Of a DNA stretch of 41,893 nucleotides, positions 34,627 through 41,284 are shown piece after piece. This DNA is from Chloroflexota bacterium (GTDB taxonomy: Bacteria; Chloroflexota; Anaerolineae; Aggregatilineales; Phototrophicaceae): contig RFIA01000010.1 of the NCBI GenBank assembly GCA_003695675.1, forward strand, positions 1-41,893. Reading direction: 5' to 3'. The notes under the pieces are model-generated. The model did not search any database, had not been told where the DNA came from, and saw only the letters and a list, made by a program, of their open reading frames with translations. Within the stretch, counting starts at the first letter, position 1. Each line of letters begins with the position of its first letter. The position numbers and the translations under genes were made by a program.

Positions 34627-35120
34627 AGCATTGGGTTGCCAACAGACCGCGTGCGAAGGTTCGCGTCACCGGCTTACAGACGGGCATCGTCATGGCGCTG
34701 CTAGCCGTCATCGTCGGCACATTCTTCGCCGTGCGCCCGCCCGAAGCCTATGGCATCTGCATGGCCTGTCATGGACGCGACCTCATCAATTCGCTATTGA
34801 ACAGCAATATTGGGACGCGGTTGACGGTCTCGCAAGCATCGCTGGTATTCCCCTTGCTGACGACGGTCGGCGTCGTCATCGGAGCGGGCATCGGCGCGGT
34901 GTCGAGTGGCGAATTCAAGCGCCGGACACCGGACAATCCGGTGCGCACGTTCATCTACGGCGTACTCGTCATGAATTTTGCCTTGCTTGCGGCGGGCTGC
35001 TCGATTCGTTTGTTGCTGCGTTTTGCACACGGCGAGTTGCTCGGCTTTCTCGGTTTCGGCGGGATGGTACTCGGCGTCGTCACCGCAACCTATTGGCTAC
35101 AATGGAGGGCGCAGCGATGA
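34608..35120 (+). CDS. YeeE/YedE family transporter, N-terminal half
   Basis: Membrane protein of 170 residues with about four hydrophobic segments. The YedE/YeeE signature blocks are GICMACHGRDL (C51, C54) after the first membrane segment and AAGCSIRLL (C131). Full YedE/TsuA proteins have about 330-400 residues with two pseudo-symmetric halves; here the second half is the next gene. The family imports thiosulfate (TsuA) or is proposed to import selenium compounds (seleno-YedE). The CMACH sequence resembles a haem-c site, but it is at the position of the conserved cysteines of this family. The start is set by AGGA 7 bases before the ATG at 34608. Confidence 0.82.
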   Translation: MAATELKHWVANRPRAKVRVTGLQTGIVMALLAVIVGTFFAVRPPEAYGICMACHGRDLINSLLNSNIGTRLTVSQASLVFPLLTTVGVVIGAGIGAVSSGEFKRRTPDNPVRTFIYGVLVMNFALLAAGCSIRLLLRFAHGELLGFLGFGGMVLGVVTATYWLQWRAQR

Positions 35121-35536
35121 CAACAGCAGCAGTTGCGAGTCTCATCGTCGGGTTGATTATCGGTTATCTGGGGCAGCGTTCGCGGATGTGCTTTGTCGGC
35201 GGTATTCGGGATTTTATTCTCGTGCGGGACACATTCTTGCTCAAGGGCTTGATTGCTTTCGGGCTTGTGGCGTGGATTGCATTCCCCATTGCGGAACAAC
35301 TTGCAGGCAATCTATCTACATTGGATGCGTCGTTGGATACGACGACACTGATTTTCACGCTCGTCGGCGGTCTCGGCGTCGGGTATTTGTCGGTGTTGGC
35401 GAACGGCTGCCCCTTTCGGCAGCACGTGTTAGCCGGGCAAGGCATCATGAGTTCGGTGACGTATCTAGCAGGTTTCTACGTCGGCGCGGTCATCTTTCAT
35501 CTGGTCGTGCTGCCCTTGCTGTTGCGGATTTCGTAG
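35117..35536 (+). CDS. YeeE/YedE family transporter, C-terminal half
   Basis: Membrane protein of 139 residues with about four hydrophobic segments. The signature blocks are GYLGQRSRMCFVGGIRD (C25) and LANGCPFRQH (C98), matching the repeat of the YedE/YeeE fold. The ATGA overlap with the previous gene (GGAGG 8 bases upstream) shows translational coupling. Together the two proteins total 309 residues, close to one full-length transporter, so they probably form a heterodimeric channel for a small sulfur or selenium anion. It ends the rightward array; the next genes point the other way 22 bases later. Confidence 0.85.
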   Translation: MTTAAVASLIVGLIIGYLGQRSRMCFVGGIRDFILVRDTFLLKGLIAFGLVAWIAFPIAEQLAGNLSTLDASLDTTTLIFTLVGGLGVGYLSVLANGCPFRQHVLAGQGIMSSVTYLAGFYVGAVIFHLVVLPLLLRIS

Positions 35537-35558
35537 CGCAGCAACCCGCCGCACAGCG

Positions 35559-36536
35559 TCATCTTTGTACTACATTGCGGACGGCCTGCGCGATACGATT
35601 AGCATTTGGTATAATTTCGTCTTCAAGTGGTGGACTGTAGGCGACGAGTGTGTGCCCCATGTTGACACGAATCACCGGCGCGTCAAGCCAATAGAGTCCT
35701 TCGTTGGCCGCCAACGAAACGATGTCGCCGCCCCATCCCGCAGCATGAGGCGCTTCTTCAACGACGACAAGCCGCGATGTTTTCTTAATTGAAGTCAGCA
35801 CGGTTTCAGTATCCATCGGCACCATAGAACGCAGGTCAATCACTTCGACATCAATGCCTTCATCGGCTAATGTTTCGGCGGCTTCAAGCGCCCGGTGCAT
35901 CATCAGTTGCGTAGCGACAACCGTGACATCGCCACCTTCACGTCGGATTTGTGCCTCGCCGAGTCTCATCGGTTGGATGTTGTCCGCCACATCTTCCTTC
36001 ATGTTATAGAGCATTTTGTGTTCAAGCACGAAGACCGGATTGTCCTCGCGGATCGCACCGCGCAGCAGGCCATACATATCGGTCGGCGTCGAAGGACTGA
36101 CGACCATGATACCCGGATGCTGCATCAGCCACGCCTCGGCACAGGCCGAGTGCTGCGTCCCGAAACCGGCACCGCCGCCTTGTGCCGCTCGAATCGTGAG
36201 CGGTATCGTGAACTGCCCGCCGCTCATATAACGATATTTGGCAATTTGATTGACAATTTGATCCATCGCGACCGGGATGAAGTCGGCGAACATCAATTCA
36301 GCCACCGGACGCAAGCCGGTGATAGCCGCACCCAAAGCCGCCCCGATGATGGCCTGTTCCGCAATCGGTGTATCGCGCACACGATTGCCGCCGAATTCGT
36401 CATACAAACCGGGCGTGACTTTGAACGCGCCGCCCGCTTTCGCCACATCCTCGCCGAAGAAGATGACATTGTCGTCGCTGCGCAATTCGTCTGCTAACGC
36501 TTTTTGTACGGCTTCACGATAGGTCATTTCCGGCAT
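35559..36536 (-). CDS. 2-oxoacid/acetoin dehydrogenase E1 component, beta subunit
   Basis: Thiamine diphosphate-dependent E1 beta subunit, 325 residues, normal for PdhB/AcoB-type proteins. The N-terminal EDVAKAGGAFKVTPGL block, AEQAIIGAALGAA and the central block of Ala/Gly-rich strands (FGTQHSACAEAWL) are conserved. It forms the active site with the alpha subunit, whose gene lies 6 bases upstream (36543). The start ATG has GGGGGGAGA, inside the end of the alpha gene. No E2, E3 or lipoyl-protein gene is present nearby, so the complex must use partners encoded elsewhere, or the pair acts as an acetoin or branched-chain type E1. Confidence 0.9.
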   Translation of the reverse strand: MPEMTYREAVQKALADELRSDDNVIFFGEDVAKAGGAFKVTPGLYDEFGGNRVRDTPIAEQAIIGAALGAAITGLRPVAELMFADFIPVAMDQIVNQIAKYRYMSGGQFTIPLTIRAAQGGGAGFGTQHSACAEAWLMQHPGIMVVSPSTPTDMYGLLRGAIREDNPVFVLEHKMLYNMKEDVADNIQPMRLGEAQIRREGGDVTVVATQLMMHRALEAAETLADEGIDVEVIDLRSMVPMDTETVLTSIKKTSRLVVVEEAPHAAGWGGDIVSLAANEGLYWLDAPVIRVNMGHTLVAYSPPLEDEIIPNANRIAQAVRNVVQR

Positions 36537-36542
36537 GATGGT

Positions 36543-37526
36543 TTATCTCCCCCCTGCGTAGACATCTTGATAAGCGGCTTCAAGCAGCGGGAAGGGTTCG
36601 TTCTTCGCCCACTCCAACGCTTCGGCAACTTTGCGCTCGGTGGCCTGTTGCAATTCTTCAAATTCGACAGCATCCAGTTGACCGTCTTCAATCATCCGGT
36701 CGCGTAGAATGTGAATCGGGTCGCGTTGCAACCATGCTTCGAGTTCGCCTTCAGGACGATACGGCCCGGTGTCGGTGCGTGAATGCCCACGATAACGATA
36801 CGTTTTGAGTTCAACCAGCGAGGGGCCATCCCCGGCGCGGGCGCGTTCGACAGCCGCGCTGACATGAGCATGAACCACCTCGACATCTTGCCCGTCAACG
36901 ATGAGGCCGGGGATGTTATAGGCACAGGCGCGGTCGGCAATATTTTCGACGGCGGTGGTTGTGTGCAATGGGCTGTATTCGCCATAAAGATTATTCTCAC
37001 AAATGAAGACAACCGGCAACTTCCAAACAGCAGCCATATTGAGCGCTTCATGAAACGCACCGATGTTGACCGCGCCGTCGCCGAATAACGCCACTGTGAC
37101 ATGATGACTGCCTTTGACCTGTGACGTTAACGCGGCGCCAACCGCAATTGGCAAGCCCGCGCCGACAATTGCGTTCGCGCCCAGCAAACCGACCGAGGCA
37201 TCGGTCATGTGCATACTCCCCCCCTTGCCACCACAACAGCCGCTCGCCTTGCCCATCATCTCGGCCATCAGCGTCTTAATCGAAATCCCCATCGCCAGCG
37301 CGTGGCCATGCCCGCGATAGGTACAGGTCATCATGTCGCCTGGTTTGAGCGCCCATGCGACACCGACCGAACACGCTTCTTGCCCATCACAAAGATGCGT
37401 CGTGCCGCGCACCAGATTGGCGAGAAATAAGCCTTGAATCTGCTCCTCGGAATAGCGGATGTCGAGCATACGTTGAAGCATGTCCATTCGTGTTTGTTCG
37501 TCTAACGCTTTGACCGTGATGTCCAT
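36543..37526 (-). CDS. 2-oxoacid/acetoin dehydrogenase E1 component, alpha subunit
   Basis: E1 alpha subunit of 327 residues. The thiamine diphosphate motif runs from GDG at 149-151 to NN at 178-179. Other conserved parts are TYRGHGHALAMG (RGHGHA at 71-76), GKGGSMHM near 101 and TYRYRGHSRTD in the regulatory loop. PdhA and AcoA are the closest well-known types; the substrate (pyruvate, acetoin or another 2-oxoacid) is not decidable. The gene is 11 bases after the Gfo/Idh/MocA gene, which is first in this leftward operon, so it serves the same sugar-acid type pathway. Confidence 0.9.
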   Translation of the reverse strand: MDITVKALDEQTRMDMLQRMLDIRYSEEQIQGLFLANLVRGTTHLCDGQEACSVGVAWALKPGDMMTCTYRGHGHALAMGISIKTLMAEMMGKASGCCGGKGGSMHMTDASVGLLGANAIVGAGLPIAVGAALTSQVKGSHHVTVALFGDGAVNIGAFHEALNMAAVWKLPVVFICENNLYGEYSPLHTTTAVENIADRACAYNIPGLIVDGQDVEVVHAHVSAAVERARAGDGPSLVELKTYRYRGHSRTDTGPYRPEGELEAWLQRDPIHILRDRMIEDGQLDAVEFEELQQATERKVAEALEWAKNEPFPLLEAAYQDVYAGGR

Positions 37527-37537
37527 GAGTGTTCTCT

Positions 37538-38611
37538 CTATTCGTATAATTCAGCGATGTGTACCGGCAGGCCCTCTTGTGCAGCCGAACGATAGGCAGC
37601 GTCGAGCAATTCGACAGTATACAAGCCGACAGTCTTGCCGGGGAATTCATTGGGCGCCTCATCGAGGATTAAATCGACAAAGCGTTTACTTGGCTCAGCC
37701 GCCGGGTAGTCCGGATAGGTTGGCGCAATCCGTTCTTCCGTGCCATCGTGCAAACGCATGTAGACGAGGCCGGAGATTGCATCGGCGCGGAGTCTGCCCT
37801 TGCTGCCATGCAGATGCACTTCAACGATACCGCCATCGCCTTTGCCGAGATTGCCGGTGCTGCCGACAGTCGCTACCGCGCCGTTTTCCATCCGCACCGC
37901 CATCGCGTCGGCCACATCGACTTCGCAATCGAGGTTGTTCATGAACGCGGTGACGGTCTTCGCCCGCAGGCCGTCCGCGAGATAAAACATCATGCCCGCC
38001 GAGTGCGTGATTTGGAGATGTGCCTGCCCCCCACCAGCAAAAGCGGGATTGCTATACGTGTCATTTGTCGGGCCGGTGACGGGATAATTGAAGAGGTCGT
38101 CGTAGGCCGCCGGTTTGCCACGCAAGAATTCAATCGTCATCGACGACATGCTGCACGTCACATATTCAATATCGCCGAGCAAATCATCTTCGACTCGTTT
38201 TTTAGCTGCCTGCATCGGCGCGAGATACGGGAATGTATAGCCGATGAGAATCTGTCGTTGCTGTCGTTCCGCCAACTCGACGAGGGCTTTCGCATCTTTT
38301 GCCCTGAGCGTCATCGGTTTCTCCAACAGCAGGTGGAGGCCGTTTTCAAGCACCCCTTTGGCGGCTGTATAATGCGCACTGTGATGCACGGCGACAATCG
38401 CACCCGCAATGTCGCTGTGGGCATCAAGCGCGTCATTCAGGCTGGTATAAGCAGCGTCAATCTGATATTTGTTCGCAGCACGTTGCAACGCATCAGGATT
38501 GGTATCGACGAGCACCGGAGTCGCTCTCGGATTTTCAAGCAGTGCGGGGATGTGGGCTTGTGTCGCCCACCATCCGGTTCCCACGACGGCAATTTTGAGT
38601 GATGAAGCCAT
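37538..38611 (-). CDS. Gfo/Idh/MocA family oxidoreductase
   Basis: NAD(P)-dependent oxidoreductase of 357 residues. The Rossmann motif VVGTGWWATQAHIPAL is at 9-24, and the EKP signature of the family is E97-K98-P99 (LLLEKPM). The C-terminal beta-sheet domain (about 130-350) binds a sugar or inositol type substrate. It is first in a leftward operon with E1 alpha and beta. A TGGAA site precedes the ATG. The promoter region upstream contains a palindromic AT-rich site that may bind the GntR regulator. It probably oxidises a sugar or sugar acid at C2 or C3. Confidence 0.9.
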   Translation of the reverse strand: MASSLKIAVVGTGWWATQAHIPALLENPRATPVLVDTNPDALQRAANKYQIDAAYTSLNDALDAHSDIAGAIVAVHHSAHYTAAKGVLENGLHLLLEKPMTLRAKDAKALVELAERQQRQILIGYTFPYLAPMQAAKKRVEDDLLGDIEYVTCSMSSMTIEFLRGKPAAYDDLFNYPVTGPTNDTYSNPAFAGGGQAHLQITHSAGMMFYLADGLRAKTVTAFMNNLDCEVDVADAMAVRMENGAVATVGSTGNLGKGDGGIVEVHLHGSKGRLRADAISGLVYMRLHDGTEERIAPTYPDYPAAEPSKRFVDLILDEAPNEFPGKTVGLYTVELLDAAYRSAAQEGLPVHIAELYE

Positions 38612-38681
38612 GAGCTATTCCAGAACAAAATGCGTTTCTTGGTCAAAGGACTGAAATGGTTTAATGCACAGATCGCCGATT

Positions 38682-38714
38682 AAATTATATAATCTCTGAA
38701 AGTGTATATAATTT
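38682..38714. promoter_or_regulatory. AT-rich palindromic site between Gfo/Idh/MocA and cupin genes
   Basis: AAATTATATA at 38682-38691 is inverted as TATATAATTT at 38705-38714, with 13 bases between. The 10-mer TGTATATAAT at 38703-38712 recurs inverted at 39954-39963. It also contains a TATAAT box for the rightward cupin gene. On the minus strand a TTGACA-like -35 box lies at 38734-38739. It is a candidate GntR operator. Confidence 0.5.
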
Positions 38715-38797
38715 TGTCGCAGACCAATCGAGTTGTCAAGAAATCTGGTGAACGCATCATGCGATAGATATGTAGACTCCACAAGGAATAAGACATC

Positions 38798-39160
38798 ATG
38801 AACGAGCCTGTAGTCGTCGATTTTGATGAGATGCCGTGGGAAGCGCACCCCACAATCGCCGGGATACACATCAAAATGACTCCGCACGACCGCGCCTATT
38901 CGCCAGATGACATCCTCATCGCCCGTGTTGAAGGCGGTGGGGAAATCCCGTGGCATGTTCATGAAGGCCAAAGTGAAATTGTTTATGTTTTGCAAGGCAC
39001 AGGAGTCCTCTACTGCGCAGAAAGCCAAGACCTCAATGCCATAAGCAAATATTCACTTAAGCCGGGCTTGGCTGCCGTAGTGCCGCCCGATGTATGGCAT
39101 CGAGTCGAAAATACGGACACAATCGAGATGTTGCTGTTCGCTTCGCACGTCGCAGGATAA
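38798..39160 (+). CDS. Small cupin domain protein
   Basis: Single cupin of 120 residues with a complete metal site: H53, H55 and E60 in WHVHEGQSE, and H101 in PDVWHRV. It probably binds Fe, Mn, Zn or Ni and could be an isomerase, dioxygenase or ligand-binding protein. The ATG follows CAAGGAATAAG. It is divergent from the Gfo/Idh/MocA gene across a shared regulatory region and converges with the SDR gene, 7 bases apart. In sugar-acid clusters such cupins are often isomerases or uronate-processing proteins; the substrate is not clear here. Confidence 0.85.
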   Translation: MNEPVVVDFDEMPWEAHPTIAGIHIKMTPHDRAYSPDDILIARVEGGGEIPWHVHEGQSEIVYVLQGTGVLYCAESQDLNAISKYSLKPGLAAVVPPDVWHRVENTDTIEMLLFASHVAG

Positions 39161-39167
39161 CAGCACG

Positions 39168-39911
39168 CTAATCCATTCTGAAGCCGCCGTTGATGTCCAC
39201 CGTTGCGCCGGTCATATAACTCGCGTAATCCGATGCGAGAAAAACCGCAATCCCTTTATAATCTGCCGGTTGGCCAAGCCGCTTGAGCGGAATCGTTTGT
39301 TCGAGCGCTTTGAGCGCGTGGTCGGCATCCCATGCGTCGGTCAATGGTGTGTACGATGGGCCGGGCGCGATGGTATTCACCGTGCCATACGGCGCGAGAT
39401 AAGTGGCGAACGACTTGGTTACAGAAAACAACGCCGCCTTCGTCGCCGCATAGACCGAGACCGCAAGCGTACCGCCCGTCCGTCCGCCGACCGAGCTGAT
39501 ATTGATGATACGGCCCGTTTGTCGCGCTTTCATGTGTTGAGCGGCAGCCTGCGACAAAAAATAAGCGCCACGCACATTGACGGCGAACAACAAATCAAAA
39601 AATTCTTGATCGACTTCATCTGTCGGGCGTAGCGGGCAAATACCGGCGTTGTTGACGAGAATATCAAGCTGACCGAATTGGGCGATTGTATCGTCAACGA
39701 GACGCTTACAAGCGGCGACATCAGCCACATCAACTTGCATCGCAACGGCTCGGTCTCCGAATGCCGACGCGGTACGCTCAGCAGCTTCAAGATTAATATC
39801 AGCGATGACGACCTGCGCACCGGATTCGCACAAGCCTTCGGCGATGGCCTGCCCGATTCCACTCGCTGCGCCAGTGACGATGGCGACTTTACCATCGAGA
39901 CGAATGTCCAT
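39168..39911 (-). CDS. SDR family oxidoreductase (glucose 1-dehydrogenase-like)
   Basis: Classical SDR of 247 residues. TGAASGIG at 13-20, NNAG at 87-90, Ser at 139/140 in NISS, Y154 and K158 are all present, and D38 after the second beta strand (IADIN) suggests NAD preference. It should oxidise a sugar or sugar-acid hydroxyl to a ketone. The gene is divergent from the enolase-superfamily gene, and the intergenic region carries a candidate GntR site. It resembles the SDRs of uronate and deoxy-sugar acid pathways but is not specific. Confidence 0.9.
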   Translation of the reverse strand: MDIRLDGKVAIVTGAASGIGQAIAEGLCESGAQVVIADINLEAAERTASAFGDRAVAMQVDVADVAACKRLVDDTIAQFGQLDILVNNAGICPLRPTDEVDQEFFDLLFAVNVRGAYFLSQAAAQHMKARQTGRIINISSVGGRTGGTLAVSVYAATKAALFSVTKSFATYLAPYGTVNTIAPGPSYTPLTDAWDADHALKALEQTIPLKRLGQPADYKGIAVFLASDYASYMTGATVDINGGFRMD

Positions 39912-39953
39912 CCATACATCCTTTCAAAGCACATTTCTGATAACGATATGCAG

Positions 39954-39965
39954 ATTATATACAAT
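39954..39965. promoter_or_regulatory. Second copy of the AT-rich GntR-type site
   Basis: ATTATATACAAT is a near-palindrome; its inverse contains TGTATATAAT, identical to 38703-38712. It lies 42 bases before the SDR start, in the SDR/enolase divergent region. FCD-GntR regulators often bind TTGTATACAA-like sites. Confidence 0.5.
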
Positions 39966-40000
39966 TTGGGTATGCTATACCTTGATTGAGGGAAAAACAA

Positions 40001-40086
40001 AAAGATGCAACGCAAAGGCGCAGGGAACGCAGTGAAAATTTACAATTTCTTTGCGCCCTTTGCGCCTCTGCGGTTCAATATCTTTT
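40001..40086. repeat. Palindromic intergenic repeat (GCGCAAAG type), copy 2
   Basis: AAAGATGCAACGCAAAGGCG continuing to CAGGGAACGCAG is answered by TTTGCGCCCTTTGCGCCTCT and GCGGTTCAATATCTTT. It is related to the element at 21644-21736 and is imperfectly palindromic, so it can fold as a long hairpin. It lies between the SDR promoter region and the enolase-superfamily gene. Confidence 0.75.
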
Positions 40087-40130
40087 ATGTCAGTCAATAC
40101 ACCCCTCATTTAGCATAGGAGAAGAAACCC

Positions 40131-41264
40131 ATGCCCGTGAAAAAAATCGATGTGTTCCCGCTACAATATCAAGAAACGAATGATCGACTCGCCGACCGTC
40201 AGATCACGCTCGTCAGAATGGAAACTGATGACGGCATCGTCGGTTGGGGCGAAGGCATCACCATGTTCACCCCAGCGACATTGGCGACGACGGCGATGCT
40301 TGAAAACGGTCTCGCCGATTTAGTCATCGGGCGCGACCCGCTCGACAACGAAGCCATCTGGCATGATCTCGTCCGCGAAGTATGGTGGTATGGCGATGTC
40401 GGCGGCATCGCGGCTTTCGCCATCAGCGCGCTCGATATGGCGCTGTGGGACCTCAAAGGCAAAATCTTAAACGCGCCACTGTACACCTTACTCGGCGGCA
40501 AAAAGCACGAACGCCTCCCGGCGTGTGCAAGCACACACCCAAGCCACGCCAAGATTGACGATCTCGCCAAAGAACTCGGCGATCATGTCGCCAACGGCTA
40601 TCAGCTTGTGAAAGCCGGTTTCGGCAAAAAAGGCGAGGCCAATCTCGGCGTCGATGCGGGGCGCGACATTGCCTATGTCCGCGCTGTGCGCGAAGCCATC
40701 GGCCCGGATGCCGGTTTTATCATCGATGTCGGCGCGAAAATGTTTTGGGATGTGCCGTATGCCATCAAAATGGCGCGTGCCTTCAACGAATCGAATCTGA
40801 CATGGCTCGAAGACGTCTTCCATCCCGACAATATGCACGCTCATACATATCTGCGACAAGCTGTCCCCGACTTGCGCATCGGCTTCGGTGAGCGTTACTG
40901 GAATCTCGACGATTATCAACGCTTACTCGAAGCGCATATCTGCGATGTCATTTTGGTGGATCCCGGTCGTGCGCTCGGCGTCACGGGGATGCACCGCATC
41001 ACCCAACTAGCGGCGCGGTATCACGTCAAGATGGATCCGCATAGTTGGAGCAGCGCGGTCAACGGCGCCGCCAGCATTCATGTCGCGCTCTCGAATCCCA
41101 ACGCGAGCATCTTCGAACTCAAACCGGTCGAGAACCCGATGCAGCACGAACTCGTCACCAATCCGATTGGACATGTCGATGGTTGGGTGTATGCGCCGGA
41201 AGGGCCGGGTCTCGGCGTGGATGTGATTGAAGACGTAGTGCATAAGTACCACTTGCGAAGTTAA
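40131..41264 (+). CDS. Enolase-superfamily enzyme (mandelate racemase / sugar-acid dehydratase type)
   Basis: Enolase-superfamily protein of 377 residues with the usual N-terminal capping domain and a beta-barrel. Metal ligands are D199 (IIDVG), E227 (WLEDVF) and E254 (GFGERY). H304 (MDPHSW) with D277 (LVDPGR) forms the His-Asp dyad of the mandelate racemase subgroup. In the KxK motif K161 is present but the second Lys is G163 (LVKAGFG), so the His-Asp dyad probably does the proton abstraction, as in acid-sugar dehydratases rather than racemases. An AGGAGAAG site precedes the ATG. It probably dehydrates a sugar acid made by the SDR and Gfo/Idh enzymes next to it. Confidence 0.9.
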   Translation: MPVKKIDVFPLQYQETNDRLADRQITLVRMETDDGIVGWGEGITMFTPATLATTAMLENGLADLVIGRDPLDNEAIWHDLVREVWWYGDVGGIAAFAISALDMALWDLKGKILNAPLYTLLGGKKHERLPACASTHPSHAKIDDLAKELGDHVANGYQLVKAGFGKKGEANLGVDAGRDIAYVRAVREAIGPDAGFIIDVGAKMFWDVPYAIKMARAFNESNLTWLEDVFHPDNMHAHTYLRQAVPDLRIGFGERYWNLDDYQRLLEAHICDVILVDPGRALGVTGMHRITQLAARYHVKMDPHSWSSAVNGAASIHVALSNPNASIFELKPVENPMQHELVTNPIGHVDGWVYAPEGPGLGVDVIEDVVHKYHLRS

Positions 41265-41284
41265 GCGCGTGTTCTTCCAAGAAA

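Noticed and set aside
34758-34772. CMACH in the first YedE half as a haem c attachment site
   Set aside because: The sequence matches CxxCH, but it lies at the conserved cysteine position of the YedE family right after the first membrane segment, and no cytochrome fold surrounds it.
35537-35558. Bidirectional terminator between the convergent YedE and E1 beta genes
   Set aside because: The 22-base gap has no convincing stem or T-tract.
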